A DNA stretch of 64,000 bases from CALEAR01 sp035301485. Lineage in GTDB: Bacteria > Pseudomonadota > Gammaproteobacteria > Pseudomonadales > Alcanivoracaceae. This document shows, one piece after another, positions 51,329 through 61,032 of this stretch (its first letter is position 1; each line of letters starts with the position of its first letter). The translations under genes were made by a program, and so were the position numbers. The notes below the pieces were generated by a model. That model worked only from the letters and a program-made list of their open reading frames with translations. It made no database searches and was not told the origin of the DNA. Location of the stretch: positions 1 to 64,000 of the forward strand of contig DATGUF010000013.1 of the NCBI GenBank assembly GCA_035301485.1. The letters run 5' to 3'.

Positions 51329-51894
51329 AGCGCCAACATCCACTGTTGCACCACCACGGTGAAGGAGTCTTTGTTGTGTTTCGCTTTGAGGCGGTGCGGT
51401 AACCAGTAGCCATCTACTTGCTGCCAACGGTCGTACTCAATGTGCCAGCCGAGTTGTTTTAAAGTGCTTAATTGTTGGCCGTGGCGCACCACATGGGCGC
51501 CTGCATGGGGCCAAGGTAAGCCACGCAGCCAATACATCAGCGCATCTACGGGGAGCATGATGCCTGTAAGTTCAGCGGCGAGGGTTTCAGCATTCGGGGC
51601 TGTGAAGGTGCCTTTGTTGGTGGTGAGGGTGGCAAAAGCAGGATGCCATTCTAGCTCGGCACTGCCAAACCCCATGGGGCCAGATAACTGAAGGTGGCCA
51701 TGGTCGTGGTTTTGCCGCCAATGGATAGAAGCATTGCCGCCATCATTAACACTTTTGTATGCAAAGCGGCCACTGGCCTCCCATTGGGTAAGGGCGGCGC
51801 TATTTTTGCCAGGTGTAGAAGTGGGTGTGGGTGCTGTTTGGCAACCCGCCAACAATAAAAGGCCCGCAAGCCATACGAAAAAATGTGATCGCAT
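51325..51894 (-). CDS. lolB: Outer-membrane lipoprotein receptor LolB
   Basis: Outer-membrane lipoprotein that accepts lipoproteins from LolA. The 189-residue protein has a lipoprotein signal with lipobox LLAGC (Cys18), the WEASGRFAYKS start of the barrel and the LPWP loop near 125. It lies between the TPR lipoprotein gene and ispE, as in Pseudomonas. Confidence 0.93.
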   Translation of the reverse strand: MRSHFFVWLAGLLLLAGCQTAPTPTSTPGKNSAALTQWEASGRFAYKSVNDGGNASIHWRQNHDHGHLQLSGPMGFGSAELEWHPAFATLTTNKGTFTAPNAETLAAELTGIMLPVDALMYWLRGLPWPHAGAHVVRHGQQLSTLKQLGWHIEYDRWQQVDGYWLPHRLKAKHNKDSFTVVVQQWMLAL

Positions 51895-51909
51895 AATCTA
51901 TCCTTTCTC

Positions 51910-53553
51910 TTACTGCGCCAATTCAGGGTGTTGTTTTTTAATAGCCTTTGCTTCTTTGTGATGCCCGAGTGCCGTTAAGGTTGCAATTAAATGCTCCGCC
52001 ACTTCATCTTCGGGCAATTCCTCATAGGCGCGTTGTAAATAATACAAAGCATTCTTAAGGTCGCCTAAGTGGAACAGTACCCAGCCTTTAGAATCTAAAA
52101 AGGCTGCATTGTCAGGCTCTTGTGCTAAGGCTTGGGTAATGTAGCCATTAGCCTCGGCATAGCGGCGAGTGTGGTTGGTGAGTACATAGCCTAGAGCATT
52201 CAGGGCGTTGGCGTGGTGTGGGTCGAAGGCCAAAATTTGTTTGAGCCTAGCCTCTGTGGTGGCAATGTCGTTGTCTTGTTCAGCCAGCATGGCGCTGTAA
52301 TAAAGTAGCTCGTCGCTGCGAGGATGTTGGCGCAGCGCAGTGTCGATGAGTTCACGAGCATGGCGAGGTTGCTCCTCTGCCCATAATTCAGCTTCAGCGA
52401 TATAGAGGGTAATAGCTTGCTCGGGAAATGTTTGATGTAATTCGCGCAGAATTTTTTGGCTTTGCTCGTAATTTTTTTGCAAGTGGTATAATCGCGCACG
52501 CTGAAAGTGGGTTTGTAAATCAGCTTCTGCGTCTGCCACCGCATTGTAATGCGCTAAAGCAGCGTTATTGTCTCCAACTTGCTCATAGGCCAAGGCTAAA
52601 TAAAGGTGCATATCGCGCTGGCGATAGTCTTCTGCCAACAAAGAGCGTAAAGCATGGATGGCTGCTTCCATCGCACCACGGTCAAGCGCAAATAAAACCA
52701 TAGAGAAGCGTAAGTCTTGTTCATCTGGGTGTGCTTCGGTGAAAGCATCTAAGGCTTGGATGGCTTTTTTATTCTCGTTGGCGGTTAGCAATAAACGTGT
52801 GTATAAAGCACGGGCGCGTAATGGCTTGGGCGAGTTTTTAATGAGCGCTTGCATGTGGCGATAGCTGGCTTGGCGCCGCCCTGTTTCAAATAACAGCTGG
52901 CCTTTTAGCATGTTGGCTTCATAGTGCTCTGGGGTAATACGCAGGGCTTTGTTGAGGGCTGTTAAAGCCGCCTTAGGGTTGCCTTGTTGTTGCAGGTACA
53001 TCGCTCTTGCGTACCATAGGGCGCTTTGCTTAGGGTACTCTTCGGCTAACTGTGAAAGGCTTGAAAGTAGTAGTATGCTACCTTTCTCGTTTAAGCCTTG
53101 GCTGTGTGCAATGAGGCTATTGAGCCCGTGTTTTTCATCTTGTTGCAAGAGTTGGGAAACATGCTTAGCCGCTTCATTGGGACGCTCTAGCAAGATAAGT
53201 GACAACGCAGCCACTTCGTGGGCTGTGCTATTATTCGGCGCTTGCTGCAACCATTTTTGTGCTTGTTGCAGTGCTTTGTTGGCATCTTGTGCGTGCAACG
53301 CTAAAAGGGCGGTTTGCTCGCTAATAGCAGGGCTAACGCTGCGTGCCGCATGGTGCTCATAGTAATCTAGCGCTAAGTTGTACTGGTCGCGTTGTAAGGC
53401 CACTTCAGCCACTAGTAAATCTGCCAAAGCTCGGCTTTCATATTGTAGCGGCGCGGCAGGAGCCTCTGTTTTTGTGGCAGGAGCAGGCTGATGAGTGGCG
53501 CAGCTAGTGAGAAATGCGGCAAGAGGAATGAGAAATAGCAGGTGTTTGTGCAT
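51910..53553 (-). CDS. TPR-repeat lipoprotein
   Basis: 547-residue tetratricopeptide-repeat protein with a lipoprotein signal (lipobox LTSC, Cys18). Helical TPR repeats are visible through most of the length (for example NPKAALTALNKALRITPEHYE near 200 and NALNALGYVLTNHTRRYAEA near 445). Genes of this type precede lolB in Pseudomonas. A periplasmic or outer-membrane scaffolding role is inferred; the function is unknown. Divergent from hemA. Confidence 0.88.
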   Translation of the reverse strand: MHKHLLFLIPLAAFLTSCATHQPAPATKTEAPAAPLQYESRALADLLVAEVALQRDQYNLALDYYEHHAARSVSPAISEQTALLALHAQDANKALQQAQKWLQQAPNNSTAHEVAALSLILLERPNEAAKHVSQLLQQDEKHGLNSLIAHSQGLNEKGSILLLSSLSQLAEEYPKQSALWYARAMYLQQQGNPKAALTALNKALRITPEHYEANMLKGQLLFETGRRQASYRHMQALIKNSPKPLRARALYTRLLLTANENKKAIQALDAFTEAHPDEQDLRFSMVLFALDRGAMEAAIHALRSLLAEDYRQRDMHLYLALAYEQVGDNNAALAHYNAVADAEADLQTHFQRARLYHLQKNYEQSQKILRELHQTFPEQAITLYIAEAELWAEEQPRHARELIDTALRQHPRSDELLYYSAMLAEQDNDIATTEARLKQILAFDPHHANALNALGYVLTNHTRRYAEANGYITQALAQEPDNAAFLDSKGWVLFHLGDLKNALYYLQRAYEELPEDEVAEHLIATLTALGHHKEAKAIKKQHPELAQ

Positions 53554-53684
53554 TAAGTCAATCCGTGGCTAGGCGTAAGAGGGCACATAATGGCACAGGC
53601 TGTATTTATTGACGAGTGCCTTGTTTAGCCGGCATGGTTCCGGCGCAATTAAACTAGCGGAGGCTAGAGGGTAAACCGATTACG

Positions 53685-54959
53685 ATGAAATTATTGGCAA
53701 CAGGCGTTAATCATACCACTGCTGAAGTGGAGTTGCGTGAGCAGCTTAGTTTTGCTGAGAGTGAAGTTGCCGCAGCGCTACAAGATTTACGGCAGCAACC
53801 AGGTGTGCGCGAGGCGGCTTTATTGTCCACCTGTAACCGCACCGAGGTGTACTGCTATGTGGATGCTGATAGCACGGACTTAACAGGCTTGGCGCAATGG
53901 CTAGCAAACTGGCACAACATGCCGTTGGAGCAAGTGCAAGCGGCATTGTATCGCTATGAAGGCGTGCCCGCGTTGCAACATATGATGCGTGTAGCAGGTG
54001 GTTTAAACTCACTGGTTTTAGGTGAGCCGCAAATTATGGGGCAAATGCGCGATGCTTATAATTTAAGCGAAGAGCATGAAGCTTTAGGCGCGGAGTTACG
54101 AAATACCTTTCATCATGTTTTCTCAGTGGCTAAAGCAATTCGTACTGAAACCGCCATTGGCGAAAACCCTGTTTCTGTGGCCTATGCCGCTGTTTCTTTC
54201 GCTCGCCATATTTTTACCGATTTAAGTGCTAGTAAAGCACTGCTTATTGGCGCGGGCGAAATGATTCAACTCGTGGCGCGCCATTTAAAAGAGCAGGGTG
54301 TATCCAATATTACTATTGCCAACAGAACCGTCTCGCGCGCTGAAGAAGTGGCAGCGGGAGTGCAGGGCAAGGCAATAGGTTTGGCTGATATACCCCAAGC
54401 ACTAGTGGAAACAGATATTGTTATTTCCTGTACAGGCAGCCCCACCACAGTATTAGAGCGTTCGGTAGTGGCTAGCGCTTTAAAGCAGCGTAAGCACAGG
54501 CCTATTTTTATGGTGGATATTGCCGTGCCGCGGGATATCGCCCCAGAAGTGGGTGAATTACAAGATGTGTATTTGTATTCAGTGGATGATTTACAGCAAG
54601 CCATTGATGAAAATGTGCGTCAACGCCAGCAGGCCGCGGCTGAAGCTGAAGCCATTATTGCTAAAGAAGTGGAAATATTTGCCCGACGTTTGCGCGAACG
54701 TGAAGCCGTGCCAAGTATTCGGCGCTACCGTGAGGCAGTGGCAAGCATAGGGCAGCGAGAACTGGCAGAGGCACTCGAGCTGTTAGAGCGTGGTGACGAT
54801 CCCAAAGCCGTGCTAACACGTTTTGAGCACCGTTTAACGCGTAAAGTGATGCACGCACCCAGTGTCGGGATGCGTCGTTTAGCTGCAGATGAAAATACAG
54901 AAGCCTTAACGATGGCGGAAGATTTGTTATTGCCGCCCACCAGCAGAGAGAATCCATGA
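53685..54959 (+). CDS. hemA: Glutamyl-tRNA reductase
   Basis: Reduces glutamyl-tRNA(Glu) to glutamate-1-semialdehyde, the first step of C5 heme synthesis. The 424-residue protein has the nucleophilic cysteine in LLSTCNRTEVY (about C50), MRVAGGLNSLVLGEPQI near 105 and the NADPH domain with LIGAGEM near 188. The N-terminal LLATGVNHTTA matches the family. It overlaps prfA by four bases. Confidence 0.97.
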   Translation: MKLLATGVNHTTAEVELREQLSFAESEVAAALQDLRQQPGVREAALLSTCNRTEVYCYVDADSTDLTGLAQWLANWHNMPLEQVQAALYRYEGVPALQHMMRVAGGLNSLVLGEPQIMGQMRDAYNLSEEHEALGAELRNTFHHVFSVAKAIRTETAIGENPVSVAYAAVSFARHIFTDLSASKALLIGAGEMIQLVARHLKEQGVSNITIANRTVSRAEEVAAGVQGKAIGLADIPQALVETDIVISCTGSPTTVLERSVVASALKQRKHRPIFMVDIAVPRDIAPEVGELQDVYLYSVDDLQQAIDENVRQRQQAAAEAEAIIAKEVEIFARRLREREAVPSIRRYREAVASIGQRELAEALELLERGDDPKAVLTRFEHRLTRKVMHAPSVGMRRLAADENTEALTMAEDLLLPPTSRENP

Positions 54960-56038
54960 AAGAAAGTTTGCAATTAAAGCTCCAAGGCATCAGCGACCGT
55001 CACGAAGAACTTGAAGGGCTGATGTCGCAGCCTGAAATCATCCAAGATCAAAACCGTTTTCGTGAATTATCGCAAGAATACGCTGAGCTAGAAGACGTGG
55101 TAAAGTGCTTTGCAGCATGGCAAACAGAAAACGAAAACCTCACTGCGGCGAAAGCCATGATGGATGATGCAGACCCCGATATGAAAGCCATGGGGCAAGA
55201 AGAAGCGGCGGCTGCACAGCAACAGCTAACTGAGCTTGAAGACGAGTTGCAGCGCCTGATGCTGCCGCGTGATCCGCGCGATCGAAGCAACGTGTTCCTT
55301 GAAGTGCGTGCGGGTACAGGTGGGGATGAAGCAGCTATTTTTGCCGGTGATTTGTTCCGTATGTACAGCCGGTATGCCGATGAGCAGGGCTGGCGCATAG
55401 AAATGGTTAGCAGCAGTGAAGGCGAGCACGGCGGCTATAAAGAAGTAATTTGCCGTGTTATTGGTGAAGGCGCTTATTCGCGTTTAAAGTTCGAATCGGG
55501 TGCACACCGTGTGCAACGCGTGCCAGCCACTGAATCGCAAGGCCGTGTGCATACCTCCGCTTGCACCGTTGCTATTATGGCTGAAGCAGAAGAAGTGGAC
55601 GATGTGGAAATTCGCACTGAAGATTTGCGCATCGATACTTTCCGTGCATCGGGAGCAGGTGGGCAGCACGTTAACGTAACCGATTCCGCGGTACGTATCA
55701 CTCACTTACCCACCGGGTTAGTGGTGGAGTGCCAAGAAGAGCGTAGCCAGCACAGTAACCGTGCGAAAGCCATGACGTTACTGCGTTCACGCTTATTAGA
55801 TTCTATTCAACAGCAACAGCAGCAAGAGCTCGCTGCCACCAGAAAGTCGCTGGTGGGCTCGGGAGACCGCTCCGAGCGAATTCGTACCTACAATTATCCA
55901 CAAGGGCGTTTAACCGATCACCGCATTAACTTAACGTTGTATAAATTAGCGGAAGTGATGGAAGGTGATTTAGACGAGTTGCTTGATGCCCTGCAAACTG
56001 AACACCAAGCAGAATTGCTAGCAGAGTTGGGTGACTAA
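54956..56038 (+). CDS. prfA: Peptide chain release factor 1
   Basis: Class I release factor reading UAA/UAG. The 360-residue protein has the GGQ peptidyl-hydrolase motif in GAGGQHVNVTDSAVRITH near 235 and the PAT-type recognition tripeptide within RVPATESQG near 187, which marks RF1 rather than RF2. Second gene of hemA-prfA-prmC. Confidence 0.97.
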   Translation: MKESLQLKLQGISDRHEELEGLMSQPEIIQDQNRFRELSQEYAELEDVVKCFAAWQTENENLTAAKAMMDDADPDMKAMGQEEAAAAQQQLTELEDELQRLMLPRDPRDRSNVFLEVRAGTGGDEAAIFAGDLFRMYSRYADEQGWRIEMVSSSEGEHGGYKEVICRVIGEGAYSRLKFESGAHRVQRVPATESQGRVHTSACTVAIMAEAEEVDDVEIRTEDLRIDTFRASGAGGQHVNVTDSAVRITHLPTGLVVECQEERSQHSNRAKAMTLLRSRLLDSIQQQQQQELAATRKSLVGSGDRSERIRTYNYPQGRLTDHRINLTLYKLAEVMEGDLDELLDALQTEHQAELLAELGD

Positions 56039-56041
56039 CCT

Positions 56042-56878
56042 GTGACATTGCAAGAATGGTTGCGCGAAAGCCAGCGTGCATTAGCCGAGGCGGGCTCCAC
56101 TAGCCCTGATATTGATGCGCGTTGGTTGCTCGCCGCGGCCATTGAAAAGCCAAGCAGTTACCTGTTTACCTGGCCAGAAAAGGCGTTAACCCTAGCGCAG
56201 CACCAACAAGCAGAGGCTTGGTTGCAACGGCGCTTGCAAGGTGAGCCGGTGGCTTACATTCTAGGGCAACAAGAATTTTACGGGCGCCCTTTTAAGGTAA
56301 CGCCTGCCACGCTTATTCCACGCCCAGATACAGAAATACTAATAGACCAAGTGTTACAGTTGCTGCCCACCTCACCACTAACAGTGGCAGATTTGGGCAC
56401 CGGTACAGGCGCTATTGCCTTAACGTTGGCGCTGGAAAGGCCTGCGTGGCAACTGCACGCCGTAGATAACAGTGCCGCCGCCCTTGCTGTGGCCGAACAA
56501 AACAAACAGCTATTAGCAGTGCATAATTGTGTGTTACAGCAATCGGATTGGTTGGCACAAATAACAGGCCGTTTCGATGCTATTTTAAGTAATCCGCCTT
56601 ATATAGATGCCGCCGACCCTCATTTGCAACAAGGCGATGTGCGCTTTGAACCCAGTTCCGCGCTGGTGGCAGAAGAACAGGGGCTAGCAGATATACAGCA
56701 CCTTGTTGTTGAAGCACAGCACTACATTCAGCCGGGTGGCTTGTTAATGTTTGAGCATGGCTATAACCAAGGCTGTGCTGTGGCCACTTTAATGCGAGAG
56801 GCAGGCTGGTTAAAAGTGCAAACCGTGAAAGATTATGGCGGGCAAGACAGGGTTACTTACGGTTACGCAGTGGAATAA
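56042..56878 (+). CDS. prmC: Release factor glutamine methyltransferase
   Basis: Methylates the GGQ glutamine of RF1 and RF2. The 278-residue protein has the SAM-binding DLGTGTGAIAL near 117, the catalytic NPPY motif near 180 and the N-terminal helical domain for RF contact. It starts at GTG 56042, three bases after prfA. moeB, which often follows in Pseudomonas, is absent; a bidirectional terminator comes next. Confidence 0.95.
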   Translation: MTLQEWLRESQRALAEAGSTSPDIDARWLLAAAIEKPSSYLFTWPEKALTLAQHQQAEAWLQRRLQGEPVAYILGQQEFYGRPFKVTPATLIPRPDTEILIDQVLQLLPTSPLTVADLGTGTGAIALTLALERPAWQLHAVDNSAAALAVAEQNKQLLAVHNCVLQQSDWLAQITGRFDAILSNPPYIDAADPHLQQGDVRFEPSSALVAEEQGLADIQHLVVEAQHYIQPGGLLMFEHGYNQGCAVATLMREAGWLKVQTVKDYGGQDRVTYGYAVE

Positions 56879-56891
56879 GCAAAAAAGTAGG

Positions 56892-56917
56892 AAAAAGCGC
56901 CCCGAAGGGCGCTTTTT
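56892..56917. terminator. Bidirectional terminator between prmC and the MaoC gene
   Basis: Stem GCGCCC/GGGCGC with a four-base loop, extended by A5 on the left and T5 on the right, between convergent genes. Confidence 0.85.
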
Positions 56918-56921
56918 AGTA

Positions 56922-57797
56922 TTAGTCGTCGAGCTGAGTGATGGTGCCTTCAAGGTGAGGTTTGACGCCATCTTTAGCCAATAAGCGGAAGTTATAGCCT
57001 TGCTCTGTTTTTACAGGGGCAAACATAACCTTCGCTGGAATAAACATGGGCAGCTTAAAGCTAATGTCTACGGTGAAAGGGCTGGTAGACAGTTTGTCTT
57101 GCAAGGAGGCAAGGCAGCGTGCTTTCGACCACATACCGTGAGCAATATGCTGCTTAAACCCAAACAGCTTGGCGCTAAACGGGTAGAGGTGGATAGGGTT
57201 TCTATCACCAGATATTTTGCCATAGCGGCGGCCAATGTCTTCGGCCACGTACCACGTTTCAAAAAGTTCTGGAATGGGGCTTGCCGCTCTCGGCTCGCGC
57301 ACAGTGGCTTCTCCGGTGCCACCGCCACGGCGAAACATAATAGATTCGCTTTCCCACACTAATTCACCAGCAGTGATAACGGTGGTTTCAATAGTAAACT
57401 CATAACCTTTAGCCACCTGTGTAAGGTTGGCTAAGCGGCATTCGATGTCGAGTTGCTCTTGCTCTTTGATAGGCCTGTGCTGAGTAATGATGTTGCGCAC
57501 GTGGACGAGACCTAGTACAGAAAAAGGAAAGTCCTTGTTCAGCATGAGCGCCATAAATAAAGAATGCGCGTGCATGTGTGGGTAGGTGACAGGCAAATGG
57601 CCGTCAGAAGAAAAGCCACACACACGACGGTATTCTGCAAGGTGCTTTTTATCGAGCATTACATCGGTAAGGCGTACCGCAGTGCTAGATAAAGTGGGTG
57701 TAGAGGTTGATTTTGCATTGCTTCTTAGCAGCGCCTTAGCAAGCAATGGCAGCGTAGCTGGCGCGTGCTTGTAAGTGTGCACCTCGGTGCTTGTCAT
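56922..57797 (-). CDS. MaoC-like (R)-specific enoyl-CoA hydratase, double hot-dog
   Basis: 291-residue hot-dog fold protein. The C-terminal half carries the R-hydratase signature with D198 and H203 (YGKISGDRNPIH) and GFKQHIAHGMW. The N-terminal half is a degenerate hot-dog domain. This two-domain layout resembles mycobacterial HtdX and yeast-type hydratases that hydrate trans-2-enoyl-CoA to (R)-3-hydroxyacyl-CoA. SD AAGGA. It is near the FabG4-like reductase and FadA2-like thiolase, the same trio as the mycobacterial htdX-fabG4-fadA2 locus. Confidence 0.87.
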   Translation of the reverse strand: MTSTEVHTYKHAPATLPLLAKALLRSNAKSTSTPTLSSTAVRLTDVMLDKKHLAEYRRVCGFSSDGHLPVTYPHMHAHSLFMALMLNKDFPFSVLGLVHVRNIITQHRPIKEQEQLDIECRLANLTQVAKGYEFTIETTVITAGELVWESESIMFRRGGGTGEATVREPRAASPIPELFETWYVAEDIGRRYGKISGDRNPIHLYPFSAKLFGFKQHIAHGMWSKARCLASLQDKLSTSPFTVDISFKLPMFIPAKVMFAPVKTEQGYNFRLLAKDGVKPHLEGTITQLDD

Positions 57798-58144
57798 GGT
57801 GAAATCCTTTTAGTGTTTGAAGATGGAGAATAATGGTGCTCAGTATAAAGAGACTGTGTGAGATTTAATTGGCCGCGCCGCCACCTAATAGGGGTAGGTG
57901 GCAGGTGAAAGGTGTAAAAATTGACGTGTTTGTGATGCAGGTCAGGGCATTTATTTATAAAAACCAAAATTGTCCGACAGTATATGGGGGAAGATAGCCT
58001 AAAAAGAATATTGTATAGGCCTCCAAGGCATTGTAATTCGGAAATATAATAATTTTGCAGGGTAGCATTTTAAAGCTTATACCGAACCACCCTTTGTGTG
58101 TGCTACTCTGACTATACGTTTTCACAGTAAGGATAATCATAAAA
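57798..58144. other. Divergent region between the MaoC gene and the AraC regulator
   Basis: 347 bases without a credible gene. It contains an inverted repeat CCACCTA-N7-TAGGTGG (57881-57901) and an AT-rich stretch near 57950-58080 before the regulator. Promoters for both directions are expected here; I see no strong consensus match. Confidence 0.5.
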
Positions 58145-59170
58145 ATGGCTGAGCTAACAGATTCTGGTGTATTGCTTCGCATGGCTTATGAAGGCATGCA
58201 AAAAGCTGAGATTGATGCTGACGCTGTTTTGGCCAAGGTGGGCTTAGATGCTTCTGTGTTGGAAAACTCTGATTTTAGAACCCCTCATGATGCACAAGAG
58301 TGGTTTTGGCAGGCCGCAGAAGAAGTGTCTGGCGACGAGCACATTGGGCTTCATCTGGGCGAACATATACCTATTTTTAAAGGACAAGTACTTGAATACT
58401 TGTTTTTGAGCAGCCCCAATTTCGGCGAAGGCATTAAACGTGCTTTAAATTATCAGCGTTTATTGTCTGACGCCTCAGAAGGGGAATTAGTATTAACTGA
58501 AAAAGATGCTGTTTTACAAGACATCTTCGTGAGCCGTCGTTTACACCACTATAATGAATGTGGCGTGGCAGGTTTGATTAAATTCTTTCGCGCGGTGACC
58601 AACGGTGCGTTTGAGGCGACTAAAATTGCGTTTCCACACTCACAGCACGCTGAGCTGTCTGAGTATGAAAAGATTTTTAATTGCGAAGTAGTGTTTGATC
58701 AACCTACTACCGCAGTGCATTTCGATAGAAGCTTATTAGTGCTGCCTTCCGCGCACCATGAGCCAGAGTTGCTGCGTTTGCATGAACAGTTTGCGAGCGA
58801 ACAAGTGGCTAAGCTTGAAAAGCAAGATTTAGTGGTGCAAGTAAGCCGCTTGATTGCAGAATTGCTGGAATCAGGGCAGGCCAACTTGGAAGAAATTGCC
58901 AATCGCTTAGAAATTAAGCCCCGCCAATTGCGCACACGCTTAGCGGATGCAGGTACAAACTTTAACCAGCTAGTGGCTGACTACCGCTGTCGTTTGGCCA
59001 AACGTTTATTAGGCGGTACCGATGAATCTATTGATGAAATTGTGTACCTCACCGGTTTTTCTGAACCGAGTACGTTTTACCGTGCTTTTAAACGTTGGGT
59101 GGGGATGACGCCGATCGAATACCGACGCGCGAAAAAGGAAGAGGAAGAAAGAGAAAAAGCGAAGGCTTAA
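58145..59170 (+). CDS. AraC-family transcriptional regulator
   Basis: 341-residue regulator with an N-terminal Arabinose_bd-type ligand domain (about 15-200) and a C-terminal double helix-turn-helix (about 235-335; LEEIANRLEIKPRQLRTRLA, then IDEIVYLTGFSEPSTFYRAF). The type resembles OruR/ArgR-like proteins and regulators found beside lipid genes. It lies between the MaoC and FabG4-like genes, divergent from the first and convergent with the second, so it probably controls this cluster. The ligand is unknown. Confidence 0.9.
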   Translation: MAELTDSGVLLRMAYEGMQKAEIDADAVLAKVGLDASVLENSDFRTPHDAQEWFWQAAEEVSGDEHIGLHLGEHIPIFKGQVLEYLFLSSPNFGEGIKRALNYQRLLSDASEGELVLTEKDAVLQDIFVSRRLHHYNECGVAGLIKFFRAVTNGAFEATKIAFPHSQHAELSEYEKIFNCEVVFDQPTTAVHFDRSLLVLPSAHHEPELLRLHEQFASEQVAKLEKQDLVVQVSRLIAELLESGQANLEEIANRLEIKPRQLRTRLADAGTNFNQLVADYRCRLAKRLLGGTDESIDEIVYLTGFSEPSTFYRAFKRWVGMTPIEYRRAKKEEEEREKAKA

Positions 59171-59190
59171 TTCTTACTTCATCTGAAAGC

Positions 59191-59219
59191 AAAAAGCTCG
59201 GCCAAGGCCGAGCTTTTTT
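59191..59219. terminator. Bidirectional terminator between AraC and FabG4-like genes
   Basis: Thirteen-base arms (59191-59203 / 59206-59218), including A5 and T6 tails, between convergent genes. Confidence 0.85.
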
Positions 59220-59237
59220 GTGTGTAGCCGTTACGTT

Positions 59238-60656
59238 TTACGCGCCGAGCAAGCTCTGGCCGCATACACGTACCACGTTACCGCTGGCACCTTGCGCTGC
59301 AGGGCTGGCAAAGAAAGCGATAGCTTCTGCCACGTCCACAGGCTGGCCGCCTTGGTTCATGGAGTTCATACGACGGCCCGCTTCACGAATAGCAAAGGGA
59401 ATCGCGTCGGTCATCTGTGTTTCGATAAAGCCAGGTGCCACGGCATTAATAGTAATGTCGTTAGCTGCTAGCTCAGGCGCCATGCCTTCTACCATGCCAA
59501 TTACTGCCGCCTTAGAGGTGGCGTAGTTAGTTTGGCCCATGTTGCCCGCAATACCGGAAATAGAGCTAACGCCCACAATGCGACCGCCCTTGTTCAGCGT
59601 ACCGTCCGCTAGCAACTTAGTGTTGATGCGCTCTTCGGAGGAGATGTTGATGTCGATAACCATATCCCACAGGTGGTCTTTCATGCCTGCCATGGTTTTA
59701 TCGCGGGTGACCCCTGCGTTGTGAACAAGAATATCTAAGCCGCCGAGCTCTTTTGCTTTCGCGCTGATTTGCGCGGGCGCATCGTCGGCAGTGATGTCTA
59801 CGGCGAGGGCAACGCCGTTTAGCTTGGCAGCTACTTGCTGTAGGTCTTCGCTCATGGCTGGAATATCCAACACCACCACTTTAGCGCCGTCGCGCGCCAG
59901 GGTTTCTGCAATAGCAGCACCAATACCGCGGGCAGCACCGGTTACTAAAGCGGTTTTGCCAGCTAGTGGTTGCGACCAATCGAAAGCAGCACCGTCAAAT
60001 TCTGCAGGCTGTAGGCGTACCATTTGGCCAGAAACATAAGCAGATTTAGGTGATAAAAAGAACTGCAAAGCACCGTTGAGCTGGTTTTCAGCGCCGGCAT
60101 CTACGGTAATAAGGTTAGCGGTGGCACCGTTCTTAATTTCTTTACCAAGGCTTTTAATTAAACCGAGTAAGCCACGCTGTGCAATGCGCTGCTCAAGCTC
60201 GCAAGTTTCAGGTGTGCGGCCTACTACAATCACGCGCGCGCACTTATCTAACTTGCGAATAACAGGGTTAAAGAACGCCCAAATTTGGTTAAGTTCAGTG
60301 GTGTTTTTAATGCCAGTAGCATCAAATACCAATGCCTTAAACTTCGCTCTGTCTTCGCGAGCAGGCATGTAAGTGTGAAGGTTTTGCTTGGTGTTGGCCG
60401 CGGCTGCTTCAATGGCTGCAAAACTGCTGCCGTTAGCTAAAACGTGCGCTTGAGCAGCAGGTGCTTGTTTTAAGCTAGCAAAAATGGCATCGGTAGCAGT
60501 GCTGTCTTCCGCAGCACCTACGAGTACAGCGCCTTTAATAAATGAAGTCTCGCTTGGGTCGAAGCGCTCAAGCTGAACTGGAATGGGTAAATTCATTGCG
60601 CTGAAGACTTTTTTGCCCACAGCGGAATTGGCTAGGGCATGGTAAAAATCGCTCAT
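59238..60656 (-). CDS. fabG4: FabG4-like two-domain 3-oxoacyl-(ACP/CoA) reductase
   Basis: High-molecular-weight FabG of 472 residues. The N-terminal half (1-225) is a flavodoxin-like domain without cofactor motif. The C-terminal half is a classical short-chain dehydrogenase with TGAARGIG (239-246), NAG at 313-315 and the catalytic S365, Y378 and K382. Mycobacterial FabG4 with this layout reduces 3-oxoacyl-CoA with NADH. The frame extends 44 codons upstream, but MSDFYHALAN at 60656 has AGGA eight bases before it. Divergent from the thiolase gene. Confidence 0.9.
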   Translation of the reverse strand: MSDFYHALANSAVGKKVFSAMNLPIPVQLERFDPSETSFIKGAVLVGAAEDSTATDAIFASLKQAPAAQAHVLANGSSFAAIEAAAANTKQNLHTYMPAREDRAKFKALVFDATGIKNTTELNQIWAFFNPVIRKLDKCARVIVVGRTPETCELEQRIAQRGLLGLIKSLGKEIKNGATANLITVDAGAENQLNGALQFFLSPKSAYVSGQMVRLQPAEFDGAAFDWSQPLAGKTALVTGAARGIGAAIAETLARDGAKVVVLDIPAMSEDLQQVAAKLNGVALAVDITADDAPAQISAKAKELGGLDILVHNAGVTRDKTMAGMKDHLWDMVIDINISSEERINTKLLADGTLNKGGRIVGVSSISGIAGNMGQTNYATSKAAVIGMVEGMAPELAANDITINAVAPGFIETQMTDAIPFAIREAGRRMNSMNQGGQPVDVAEAIAFFASPAAQGASGNVVRVCGQSLLGA

Positions 60657-61032
60657 AGTCCTCGTCCTGAATACGTGAATTAACAGAAAATAATTACTTA
60701 AGCTAAGGAGCTGATTAAGTAAATAGAAAGGCATGAGTGTAGCACAGCTAAAGGGCGCGTCATTTGCTCGCGCGTCAAAGAAACGCAAGTTATTGAGGAA
60801 TGATTGTTATCTTCTACGTACCAACGAAGGCACTGCAGCCAATTAGACTGCCCAGTCTTGTTAGACAATGCGTTGCAGCCATTGTGCACAGGCTTTTAGA
60901 GCGGTATTGTGCCCATGTTTATTTATCCCAACGCTAGTTTTTAAGAAGGTTTTCTTAATGTTTTAAAGGGCAAAGCGGGTAACACCTTGCTATTAGCTCT
61001 GTACTAGCGGCTTATTACTTTAGGAGAACTCC
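60657..61032. promoter_or_regulatory. Divergent promoter region between FabG4-like and thiolase genes
   Basis: 376 bases without a gene. It holds a perfect palindrome AGACTG-CC-CAGTCT (60845-60858), a direct repeat TGCAGCCA (60834-60841 and 60874-60881, 40 bases apart) of the kind used by AraC proteins, and a second palindrome TTAAGAA-N4-TTCTTAA (60941-60958). These are operator candidates for the nearby AraC and TetR regulators. Confidence 0.5.

Noticed and set aside
57955..58182. 75-codon minus-strand frame in the MaoC/AraC intergenic region
   Set aside because: It would start inside the AraC gene and read through its promoter region; AT-rich and without a recognisable domain.
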